10,409 nt of DNA from an uncultured Clostridia bacterium. Lineage in GTDB: Bacteria > Bacillota > Clostridia > Christensenellales > Aristaeellaceae. The position numbers and the translations under genes were made by a program. Below, one piece after another: positions 1-6,491 of this stretch (positions are counted from its first letter, which is position 1; each line of letters begins with the position of its first letter). The notes beneath the pieces are model-generated. The model was not told the DNA's origin, ran no database searches, and worked only from the letters and a program-made list of their open reading frames with translations. The stretch is taken from contig CAMKAE010000062.1 of the NCBI GenBank assembly GCA_946410395.1, positions 1 through 10,409 on the forward strand. Direction: 5' to 3'.

Positions 1-387
1 GTCGGCGGCCTGTCCGGCGCCTTCATCCCGGTCAGCGAGGACATCGGCATGATCGAGGCGGTCAAGGCCGGCGCGCTTTCGCTGGAAAAGCTGGAGGCCA
101 TGACCTGCGTCTGCTCGGTCGGTCTGGACATGATCGCCATCCCCGGCGACACTTCTGCGGCGACCATCAGCGGCATCATCGCCGACGAGGCTGCGATCGG
201 CATGGTCAACAACAAGACCACGGCAGTCCGGGTGATTCCCGCCATTGGCAAGCGCGCGGGCGACCAGGTGTCCTTCGGCGGCCTGCTGGGCTTTGCGCCG
301 GTCCAGGCCGTGAACGGGTTTGGCTGCGAGGACTTCATCGCCCGCGGCGGGCGCATCCCCGCGCCGCTGCATTCCCTGAGAAACTGA
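1..387 (+). CDS. UPF0210 (PFL/DUF711) family protein, 3' end only
   Basis: The reading frame is open from the first base and ends in TGA at 385–387, giving the last 128 residues of a protein whose family is usually about 450 residues long. The segment carries the glycine-rich C-terminal features typical of UPF0210: SEDIGM followed by an alpha-helical stretch, CSVGLDMIAIPGDTSA, DEAAIGMVNNKTTAVR, and the closing GDQVSFGGLLG. The biochemical role of UPF0210 is not established. Family members are often paired with a small ACT-domain protein (UPF0237), which would lie outside the window if present. The stop is 23 nt before obg on the same strand, so the two may be co-transcribed. Family assignment is firm; function is unknown. 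Confidence 0.9.
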   Translation, partial: VGGLSGAFIPVSEDIGMIEAVKAGALSLEKLEAMTCVCSVGLDMIAIPGDTSAATISGIIADEAAIGMVNNKTTAVRVIPAIGKRAGDQVSFGGLLGFAPVQAVNGFGCEDFIARGGRIPAPLHSLRN

Positions 388-410
388 AGAAACGGACAAA
401 AGGAGACAGC

Positions 411-1679
411 ATGGGAAACTTTGTGGATCGGGCCAGAATTACCTGCAAGGCCGGTGATGGCGGCAATGGCTGCGTGTCCTTCCACCGGGAGAAATTCGTT
501 CAGAACGGCGGTCCGGACGGCGGTGATGGCGGCAGCGGCGGCAGCATTCTGCTCTTTGCGGATCCCAACATGCACACGCTGCTGGATTTCCGCTACAAGA
601 CCAAGTACACGGCCGAGGACGGCAAGGATGGCAGTGCGCTGCGCTGCAAGGGCAAATCCGGCGAGGACCTGGTCATCAAGGTCCCCGTTGGCACTGTGAT
701 CCGGGACATGGACACGGACAGGATCGCCGCGGACATGGACCGGCCCGGCGAAACCCGCCTGCTGCTGAAGGGCGGGCGCGGCGGCTGGGGCAATATGCAC
801 TTTGCGACGCCCACCCGTCAGGCGCCCAACTTCGCCAAGCCGGGCTTCAAGACCTCCGTCCACACCTTTCAGCTGGAGCTGAAGACCATTGCGGATGTCG
901 GTCTTGTCGGGTATCCCAACGTCGGGAAGAGCACCATCCTCTCGGTGGTCACGGCCGCAAAGCCGAAGATCGCGAACTATCATTTTACCACGCTCTCCCC
1001 CAACCTGGGCATTGTCCGCCGCCACGGCAAGGACATCGTGCTCGCGGATATCCCGGGCCTGGTGGAGGGCGCATCCGAGGGCGTCGGCCTCGGGCACGAT
1101 TTCCTCCGCCATGTGGAGCGGACCCGGCTGCTTTTCCATGTCATTGACATTGCCGGCAGCGAAGGCCGGGATCCTGTTGCGGACTATGACCAGATCAACC
1201 GGGAGCTGGCGAACTACGGCGATCTCCGGAACCGTCCGCAGATCGTGGTTTGCAACAAGACCGATCTGCTGAGCGACGACAGCGCCCTGCAGCGGCTTAA
1301 AGCGCATGTGGCCGCAGACGGCTGGCCGGTGTTCGCGGTCAGCGCGGCAACGCACGCGGGCTTTGACGCACTGCTGGACGAGGCAGAAGCCCAGTTGGAA
1401 ACCCTGCCGCCCATCCAGCATTTCGAGGAGGAGGCCGCGCCCGAAGACATGCCCCTCACCGATGACTTCGGCATCGAGCGGGACGGCAATGCGTTTACGG
1501 TCACCGGACCGGCGATGGAGCATCTGATCAACAGCGTCAACTTCGATGACGATGAGAGCCTGAACTGGTTCCACCGGACGCTGCGGCGTCTGGGTGTGAT
1601 CGACGCGCTGCGCGAAGCCGGCGCCGGCGAAGGCTCAACCGTCATCATCGACGACATGGAATTCGACTTTGTGGACTGA
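411..1679 (+). CDS. obg: GTPase Obg/CgtA, ribosome assembly and stress GTPase
   Basis: This is the essential GTPase that acts in late 50S subunit assembly and in stress and cell-cycle responses. It has 422 residues, with three domains visible in order. The glycine-rich Obg fold spans about 1–160, with repeated GG-x-GG motifs such as GGPDGGDGGSGGS and GGRGGWGN. The G domain spans about 161–330: G1 GYPNVGKS at 167–174, switch I threonines 193/194, G3 DIPG at 213–216, G4 NKTD at 282–285 and G5 SAA at 311–313. The Firmicute-type OCT domain runs from about 352 to 422 and ends in an acidic tail. All nucleotide-binding motifs are intact. The ATG is preceded by AAAGGAGA at a normal distance. The gene is followed after 16 nt by yhbY, a common neighbour in Clostridia. 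Confidence 0.98.
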   Translation: MGNFVDRARITCKAGDGGNGCVSFHREKFVQNGGPDGGDGGSGGSILLFADPNMHTLLDFRYKTKYTAEDGKDGSALRCKGKSGEDLVIKVPVGTVIRDMDTDRIAADMDRPGETRLLLKGGRGGWGNMHFATPTRQAPNFAKPGFKTSVHTFQLELKTIADVGLVGYPNVGKSTILSVVTAAKPKIANYHFTTLSPNLGIVRRHGKDIVLADIPGLVEGASEGVGLGHDFLRHVERTRLLFHVIDIAGSEGRDPVADYDQINRELANYGDLRNRPQIVVCNKTDLLSDDSALQRLKAHVAADGWPVFAVSAATHAGFDALLDEAEAQLETLPPIQHFEEEAAPEDMPLTDDFGIERDGNAFTVTGPAMEHLINSVNFDDDESLNWFHRTLRRLGVIDALREAGAGEGSTVIIDDMEFDFVD

Positions 1680-1695
1680 TATGGAGGGAACGACC

Positions 1696-1983
1696 ATGAC
1701 GAGCAAACAGCGGGCGTATCTGCGGAGCCTGGCGGTAAACGCGGAGCCTGTAATCTATATCGGAAAAGACGGCGTCACCGAGGCGACGCTGGCCCAGGCC
1801 GACATCGACCTCGAGGCCCATGAACTGGTCAAGGGCTGCGTGCAGCAGAACAGCCCGATGAGCGCCCGGGAGGCGCTGACGGCGCTTTGCGAGGCGCTGG
1901 ACGCGGAGCCCGTGCAGCAGATCGGCCGGCGCTTCGTGCTCTACCGTCCTTCCAAAGAAGATCCGAGGATCGTATTGCCGTAA
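1696..1983 (+). CDS. yhbY: YhbY/YqeI-family CRM-domain RNA-binding protein
   Basis: This small basic protein of 95 residues is nearly all one CRM domain, which binds pre-50S ribosomal RNA in known relatives. The signature loop GKDG lies at residues 23–26. It is followed by an alternation of helix and strand ending in the QQIGRRFVLYRPSKEDPRI segment characteristic of the family. In-frame ATGs exist at 1669 and 1681, but the ATG at 1696 has a clear GGAGGG at 1683–1688 with 7 nt spacing and gives the usual family length, so I chose it. It starts 16 nt after obg, and both products act on the large ribosomal subunit, which fits one operon. Transcription should end at the hairpin just downstream. 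Confidence 0.93.
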   Translation: MTSKQRAYLRSLAVNAEPVIYIGKDGVTEATLAQADIDLEAHELVKGCVQQNSPMSAREALTALCEALDAEPVQQIGRRFVLYRPSKEDPRIVLP

Positions 1984-2000
1984 GCAGGATTCTTTGTACG

Positions 2001-2030
2001 CAAAAACAGCAGCCGGAGCTGCTGTTTTTG
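2001..2030. terminator. Bidirectional intrinsic terminator between convergent genes
   Basis: A perfect 13-bp stem pairs 2001–2013 (CAAAAACAGCAGC) with 2018–2030 (GCTGCTGTTTTTG), leaving a 4-base CGGA loop. The outer part of the stem is five A on the left and five T on the right, so a GC-rich hairpin followed by a U run forms on either strand. It lies 17 nt after the yhbY stop and 9 nt after the stop of the converging serine protease gene, so it should serve both transcription units. Confidence 0.9.
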
Positions 2031-2039
2031 TATTGAGTT

Positions 2040-3308
2040 TTACTGCTTCACATCGTCCACGATCCGCAGCGTAACGCTCAGATCGACATACTCGCCGTCC
2101 GTGGGGGTCTCTAGACCCTTCTCGACGGCATCGCCCATGCCCTCGGCGCGATAGACCCTGATGCTCAGGGTATCGCCTTCGTTATAGCCCTTGATGATGT
2201 TCTGAAGCTGGCTGACGGTGGTGATTACCGTGCCCTCCGCCTCCACGATGATGTCGCCGGCTTTCATCCCGGCCGCGTCGGCGGGACTGTTCTTGTCCAC
2301 CTCGCGCACATAGACGCCGTTGGGGATGATGCCCATGACCACATCGGTGGAATAGGGATTCAGGCCCGCGATGGTAACGCCCAGACGCGGCTTGCCGGTC
2401 AGATCGCTTGAAGCCTTGTCTGCGCCTTCATCCTGCGCTTCCGTCTCTTCGTCCACCGCGGGAGTCTCCACCACGCCGGAAAGCACGTCGTCGATCATGG
2501 GCTTCGCGACGTTGATCGGGATGCACATGGCGATGCCGTCGATGCTCATGCCGGAGTAGAGCGTGCCGGAATACTTCATGGTGGGAATGCCCATCAGCTC
2601 ACCGGTGACGGAGAACATGCCGCCGCCGCTGTTGCCGCTGTTGATGGCCGCGTCCACCTGGATCATGGTGTTGGTGATGGTTTCGCGCCGGCCGTAGCGG
2701 TCATAGGAAGTGGAGGAGATAGCGCGGTTCAGGCCGGAGACGATGCCTGCGGTCACCGTGCCGTAGAAGCTGTCGCTCAGGGGGTTTCCGATGCAGATGG
2801 CCCAGTCGCCGACTTGCAGGGTGTCGCTGTCGCCCAGTTTCACGGGCTCAGCTGTCAGCTTCGGGCAATAGACGATGGCGAGATCGAGATCAGCGTCAGA
2901 CGTGACCAGGGTCGCCTCGTATTCCACCGCGCTGTCGGCTCCGTCCGGAATGATCGAGATCTTGAGCTGCGCGGCATCCTCGACCACATGCTGGTTGGTC
3001 AGGACATAGCCCTTGGCGATTACCACACCGGAACCGCTGGCATAGAGCACCGGCTCGCTGCTGCCACGGCCGTAGCCGTAACCGTAACCGTAGCCATAAC
3101 GGCGAACATTCTGATAATTGTTCACGCCGACCACGCTGTCGCGCACGTCCGCGATCGCCTGGGTAAAGGGGCTGGTGACCACGACGGTCGTGGTTTGCGC
3201 TTCACTTTCCGCGCTCGCGCCGACAGAAGTCGCGATCAGGCCCGCGATGCCGCCAAAGGCCAGCGCAAGGGCTGTACACACAGAGAGGATTTTAACAGAA
3301 CGTTTCAT
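2040..3308 (-). CDS. HtrA/DegP-like trypsin-type serine protease with one PDZ domain
   Basis: This is probably an exported envelope quality-control protease. Residues 1–33 form a signal peptide or anchor: basic MKRSVK, a hydrophobic core, then a possible signal peptidase site after ASA. The trypsin-like domain covers about 50–275 with a full triad: His107 in TNQHVVE, Asp142 in DLDLAIV and Ser227 in GNSGGG. An acidic, low-complexity linker (about 281–303) leads to one PDZ domain (about 305–418), with RLGV at 308–311 as the ligand-binding loop and an insertion near 388–405. Residues 71–80 are five Tyr-Gly pairs, an unusual feature. The start ATG has AAGGAGG at 3321–3327, a rather long 12 nt away. 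It lies 112 nt downstream of the ATPase-like gene and may be read through from the regulator operon, from its own promoter, or both. Confidence 0.95.
   Translation of the reverse strand: MKRSVKILSVCTALALAFGGIAGLIATSVGASAESEAQTTTVVVTSPFTQAIADVRDSVVGVNNYQNVRRYGYGYGYGYGRGSSEPVLYASGSGVVIAKGYVLTNQHVVEDAAQLKISIIPDGADSAVEYEATLVTSDADLDLAIVYCPKLTAEPVKLGDSDTLQVGDWAICIGNPLSDSFYGTVTAGIVSGLNRAISSTSYDRYGRRETITNTMIQVDAAINSGNSGGGMFSVTGELMGIPTMKYSGTLYSGMSIDGIAMCIPINVAKPMIDDVLSGVVETPAVDEETEAQDEGADKASSDLTGKPRLGVTIAGLNPYSTDVVMGIIPNGVYVREVDKNSPADAAGMKAGDIIVEAEGTVITTVSQLQNIIKGYNEGDTLSIRVYRAEGMGDAVEKGLETPTDGEYVDLSVTLRIVDDVKQ
3069..3098 (-). repeat. Hexanucleotide tandem repeat encoding (Tyr-Gly)5
   Basis: On the minus strand five consecutive TAY-GGY hexamers encode Tyr-Gly pairs at residues 71–80 of the HtrA-like protease. 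Copies differ only at third codon positions (TAT/TAC, GGT/GGC). The run sits between Arg-Arg and Arg-Gly-Ser-Ser, at the front of the protease domain. Confidence 0.85.
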
Positions 3309-3340
3309 ACTTCAGTCTTGCCTCCTTGGGATTATCGGTT

Positions 3341-3362
3341 CGGAGCTTCTAACCAGGCTCCG
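3341..3362 (-). other. Possible stem-loop in the leader of the HtrA-like gene
   Basis: CGGAGC at 3341–3346 and GCTCCG at 3357–3362 can pair as a 6-bp stem with a 10-base loop. It lies between the putative promoter and the ribosome binding site of the protease gene. There is no U run after it, so it is not a simple terminator. It could affect mRNA stability or translation, or could be chance. Confidence 0.35.
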
Positions 3363-3368
3363 TTCTGA

Positions 3369-3396
3369 ATCATAGAACGCATTTATTACATGCAAA
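3369..3396 (-). promoter_or_regulatory. Putative sigma-70-type promoter of the HtrA-like gene
   Basis: On the minus strand, TTTGCA (3391–3396) and TATGAT (3369–3374) are separated by 16 bp. The −10 matches consensus at 5 of 6 positions and the −35 at 4 of 6. A 6-bp dyad (CGTTCT at 3361–3366, AGAACG at 3374–3379) straddles the −10 and could be an operator. The spacer contains TGTAAT, also seen at the regulator promoter. This would allow protease expression independent of the upstream operon. Confidence 0.45.
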
Positions 3397-3420
3397 TGAA
3401 CAGACTGTGAATTCTGCGCG

Positions 3421-4896
3421 TTATGGTTCACCCGCTTCATCCTCGGGCGTGTCCTGGCAGAGGTAACGGTGAAGCACCAGGATCACGGCGGAGGTCAGGC
3501 TGCCTACGATCAGCCCGCAGCAGAGCGAAACGAGATCAAAGCCTGCGATCAGCACATAGGACAGCAGCATGCAGAGGACGCACACGGCGATGCCGACAAA
3601 GTACACATAGGCTTTTTTCCTGCCTTCGGTACCGTACAGCAGCCAATACAGGGCATAAGCCAGCGCTTCGGTGAGAATCATGAAGGTACCGGATGTCTCG
3701 CGGGAGGGCGCAAGGCGCTCCAGCAGCAGCATGGACGCCACGGGAATCAGGACACCGGGCAGCAAGGGAAACAGGAAGGAGCGAAGCCTGTAGGCCGGAG
3801 GGTCCGCAATCGGACGATCATGACAGAGCAGAATGGAAACGCAGAGACAGACAAGACCGCCCAGCAAAGCCCACGGCGAGGACGTGCTCAGGCTGCAGGG
3901 CCACAGGCAGAAGCCCATCAGGGCCGCAAGCAGCTGCCCGTAGACCTGGCAGTTGGCTTGACCCAGCATGCGGATCACTGGTTTCGAGAAATCCCGATCC
4001 CCCGCTTCCGGATCTGCGTGAACCTCCAGCGTGTCAGACGCGCCCTCGTCATCCGGCCACTCGATGCCCATCTCCCGGACCACCTGCAGGTCCCAGCGCT
4101 TGTCGGTCATCAACCGGACGCTCAGTCCCATTTCCTGCAGCCTCTCTCCTGCCCGGATCGCCTCCGCCGAGGGCTTGAAGCGGATCACGGGCCGCACGGC
4201 GCCGAGATAGCACAGGCCGGTCAGTTTGCCGTCCGCCACCGGCGAGGATGCATAGCACAGCGCGCCGGCCGGCGTCTGGCCGAGGCGCTGCAGATCCACG
4301 TCCTGCATCGGACGCTCTGTGCCGTCCAGGATGGTTTTGCATGTCCGGATGATCGCGGGGCCGCCCACGAAATAGGCGCGGTATTCCTTGCCGTCCCGGA
4401 CCACGACGCCGGAAAACCCGTTCGCCTTTGCGTCGTCCACCTTGGGGTTCAGTGTCCGGAAGGTATCCGGAACGATCCCGAGAGCCTGCTCCCATTGGCG
4501 GATCTCCTCGGGCGTGCAGCCCGAAGTGCTGCCTGCGGCCGCGATGCACGCATCCGTCTGCGCAATCGCCGCGGCCAGCAGCATCGCGCCGGACCGGGAA
4601 CGGAAGTGTTCCGCCTCCACGTGCTCAAAGGGCAGCCATACCTCTGCAGAGATCTGTGTCTTTCCGATGAGCAGGGCCGGCTCGATGGCTACGGCCTTGA
4701 CGGCCGAGGGCGTGATGCTCTCCGGAAAGACCGTCCATCCGTGCATGGCAAAACCCTTCCGGTTCAGCCGGATGCAAAGATACGGGAGAAGCACCGCGGC
4801 CACCAGGGCGGGAAGCAGCCAGAAGTCCGGCTGAAACAGCGAAAACAGCGCTGTCAGGGCCAGACTGCTCCCGCAGAGGATCCATTGCTTCAGCAT
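3421..4896 (-). CDS. Membrane protein resembling a degenerate P-type cation ATPase (probable pseudo-ATPase)
   Basis: This 491-residue polytopic protein has hydrophobic segments near 5–20 and 25–44, a soluble region of about 50–312, and about six more segments near 315–335, 341–358, 373–394, 404–421, 428–451 and 454–477. The soluble part reads like the P/N region of a P2-type ATPase. GGPAIIRTCKTILDG (178–192) matches the KGAPE-x-IL-x-RC loop in place and pattern. VRP (234–236) resembles the DPxRP strand, and a helix then RLMTDKR and MGI (261–278) match the region around TGD. The actuator domain is absent, the phosphorylated-Asp DKTGT motif is replaced by something like LIGKTQIS (76–83), and the GDGxND hinge is missing, so ATP-driven transport is unlikely. 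AAGGAGG at 4904–4910 sits 7 nt before the ATG. The homology is recognised by eye; the real role is unknown. Confidence 0.7.
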   Translation of the reverse strand: MLKQWILCGSSLALTALFSLFQPDFWLLPALVAAVLLPYLCIRLNRKGFAMHGWTVFPESITPSAVKAVAIEPALLIGKTQISAEVWLPFEHVEAEHFRSRSGAMLLAAAIAQTDACIAAAGSTSGCTPEEIRQWEQALGIVPDTFRTLNPKVDDAKANGFSGVVVRDGKEYRAYFVGGPAIIRTCKTILDGTERPMQDVDLQRLGQTPAGALCYASSPVADGKLTGLCYLGAVRPVIRFKPSAEAIRAGERLQEMGLSVRLMTDKRWDLQVVREMGIEWPDDEGASDTLEVHADPEAGDRDFSKPVIRMLGQANCQVYGQLLAALMGFCLWPCSLSTSSPWALLGGLVCLCVSILLCHDRPIADPPAYRLRSFLFPLLPGVLIPVASMLLLERLAPSRETSGTFMILTEALAYALYWLLYGTEGRKKAYVYFVGIAVCVLCMLLSYVLIAGFDLVSLCCGLIVGSLTSAVILVLHRYLCQDTPEDEAGEP

Positions 4897-4929
4897 GCCG
4901 CTCCCTCCTTTCTGTTCAGCGCATGGCGT

Positions 4930-6486
4930 TTATTGTGTGATGGAATGATTCAGCATGAATTCACCGGCCCAGCAGAAGTCGGTGCCGAGATTCTCTTTCA
5001 TCTCGCCGTTCCAGTAAAAGCGAACGCGGGTGACGCCGAGAAACTCGCAGAGGGAGTCCACCATCGCATAGCAGCACAGCCGCTGGGTCGTGGCCTCCAT
5101 CCGGCGCACCGATTGCTCGAAGCGAGGTGAGAGGTTCAGCAGCAGCACACCGTCCGCGATGCCGACCCCGAGAATATCGGTGCTGTTCATGCCGCCCGGG
5201 AGCGCCGGACTCAGGCCGCTGCGAAGCTCCTCGTCCGTTGCGCCTTCGATCATCAGGGTCAGCAGGGTTTTCGGGCTGTGAGCATCCGCCGCGGAGGCAT
5301 ATCGGTCCATATGGGTCAGCTTCGTGTCCCGGACCATGTACAGCGAGACCTTCTCGCGCAGTCCGTCCCGGAACTGCCGTCTGTAAATCAGACCGTTCTG
5401 AAAGGTCAGCTTGCCGAATGCCGGACCGGTGACCTCGTTCAGCGGTGCGGATCCGACGCTGATCCGGATCGCGCCGACCTGCGGAATGTAGGTGGTCAGC
5501 GTCCAGGACAGGCAAGCGACAAAAGCGGCTTTGTCGATCCCGAGTGTCCGGAGCTGAGCGTCCAGGTCATTGCCGAAGTACAGCGTGATCAGCCTTCCGC
5601 CACCCGGAAGCTCGCTCACTTCCGGGGCGAGATCCATCAGGGAGACAATGTCGGGCATGGCGGCCGTCCCGCTGTGATACTGGGAGCCGGATGACATCGC
5701 TGAAAGGAGGCCGGCGGCCAGCTGTTCCGGCGTCTGACCTGCGATGGTCATGTTGCGGGCTTCGGCGATGAAGCCGGTGCCGTCCGCGAGCGGGAAGTAG
5801 AGGGTTGCGGTGGTGCTCAGCGGCACCGTGGCCGGATCTGAGCCCAGAGGCGTTTTTCTGGAAGCCATCTGGTTCCACAGGTCCGAGAGCTCCTCGCCGG
5901 CGTGGGACGTAAAGCTGCCAGCCGGCAGATTTCCTGCCACGTCAAAGGGCAGGGTGTAGTCCTCGACCATGACATTGACATACCGAATGTCCGACGTTCC
6001 GGCCAACGTAGCCGCCAGGGACAGACCCAGGGTATAGATCTCATTGTCCTCCAGGGCGCGGGTGGAAGAGGTGAGATGAACGGTGCACACGTCCCCGGAG
6101 CACTCTACGGGCTGCTGACTGACAAGCTGCAGTGTCGTGCGTCCGCCAAGGGATCTGACGGTTTCGCTGTCAGGATGCGCCAGCAGCGCTTGGACAACAG
6201 ACTGGATGTTGGACTTCCCGTGGGACAGGGTCAGCGCCTCCTGAACTGCCAGCAGCTTCTGGCCGTCCCTGCTCGGGAGGTACAGGTTCACGACAGCATC
6301 ATAGTCCAGCATGCTGTCGTCCACGGGTACGATATAACCGTCAGATACAGGCTTCAGGGTGGCAGAAGGGGTATCCGGTTCAATCGCCGTCCGTGCACAG
6401 CCGTTCAGGCTCAGCAGCAGGACCGGCACGATCAGCAGGCAGAGCAGGCGGGAGTGCCTTGCGCGCAGAGATTTCGTTCTGTTCAT
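4930..6486 (-). CDS. Large lipoprotein with GerMN-like modules (about three)
   Basis: This predicted 518-residue lipoprotein has basic residues, a hydrophobic core and the lipobox LSLNGC with Cys30 as the lipidated residue. After a Pro/Thr-rich linker, three similar segments follow, at about 62–180, 226–345 and 376–500. Each opens with a strand like VVNLYLP, ATLYFPLADG or VSLYMVRD, then a helix of the 'LL-x-G/A' kind, a strand reading LITLYF or LLLNLSPRF, and a closing helix leading to a valine-rich strand. The middle one fits GerMN best; the others are inferred from the repeated pattern. I chose the ATG at 6486 over the in-frame ATG at 6537 because the latter overlaps the upstream gene, while 6486 has GGAGGAG at 6495–6501 and yields a proper lipoprotein signal. 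It begins 5 nt after the preceding gene, suggesting translational coupling. Confidence 0.85.
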   Translation of the reverse strand: MNRTKSLRARHSRLLCLLIVPVLLLSLNGCARTAIEPDTPSATLKPVSDGYIVPVDDSMLDYDAVVNLYLPSRDGQKLLAVQEALTLSHGKSNIQSVVQALLAHPDSETVRSLGGRTTLQLVSQQPVECSGDVCTVHLTSSTRALEDNEIYTLGLSLAATLAGTSDIRYVNVMVEDYTLPFDVAGNLPAGSFTSHAGEELSDLWNQMASRKTPLGSDPATVPLSTTATLYFPLADGTGFIAEARNMTIAGQTPEQLAAGLLSAMSSGSQYHSGTAAMPDIVSLMDLAPEVSELPGGGRLITLYFGNDLDAQLRTLGIDKAAFVACLSWTLTTYIPQVGAIRISVGSAPLNEVTGPAFGKLTFQNGLIYRRQFRDGLREKVSLYMVRDTKLTHMDRYASAADAHSPKTLLTLMIEGATDEELRSGLSPALPGGMNSTDILGVGIADGVLLLNLSPRFEQSVRRMEATTQRLCCYAMVDSLCEFLGVTRVRFYWNGEMKENLGTDFCWAGEFMLNHSITQ

Positions 6487-6491
6487 GGCAA

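Noticed and set aside
3062..3102. Short repeats that could be mistaken for a CRISPR or minisatellite
   Set aside because: The repeat unit is a 6-bp codon pair inside a coding sequence, with no spacers and no cas genes nearby.
2814..3368. A 184-codon plus-strand frame opposite the htrA N-terminal half
   Set aside because: It is antisense to a gene with an intact catalytic triad; no motif or ribosome binding site supports it.
3361..3379. LexA (SOS) box
   Set aside because: The Gram-positive SOS box has GAAC-N4-GTTC polarity. Here the half-sites are in the opposite order and separated by 7 bases.
3469..5130. A 553-codon open frame on the plus strand, longer than the minus-strand gene it covers
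   Set aside because: It spans the whole 3' part of two minus-strand genes that have strong ribosome binding sites, membrane segments and recognisable domains. Its product is His/Gln/Arg-rich without recognisable domains, as expected from the opposite strand of GC-rich coding DNA.
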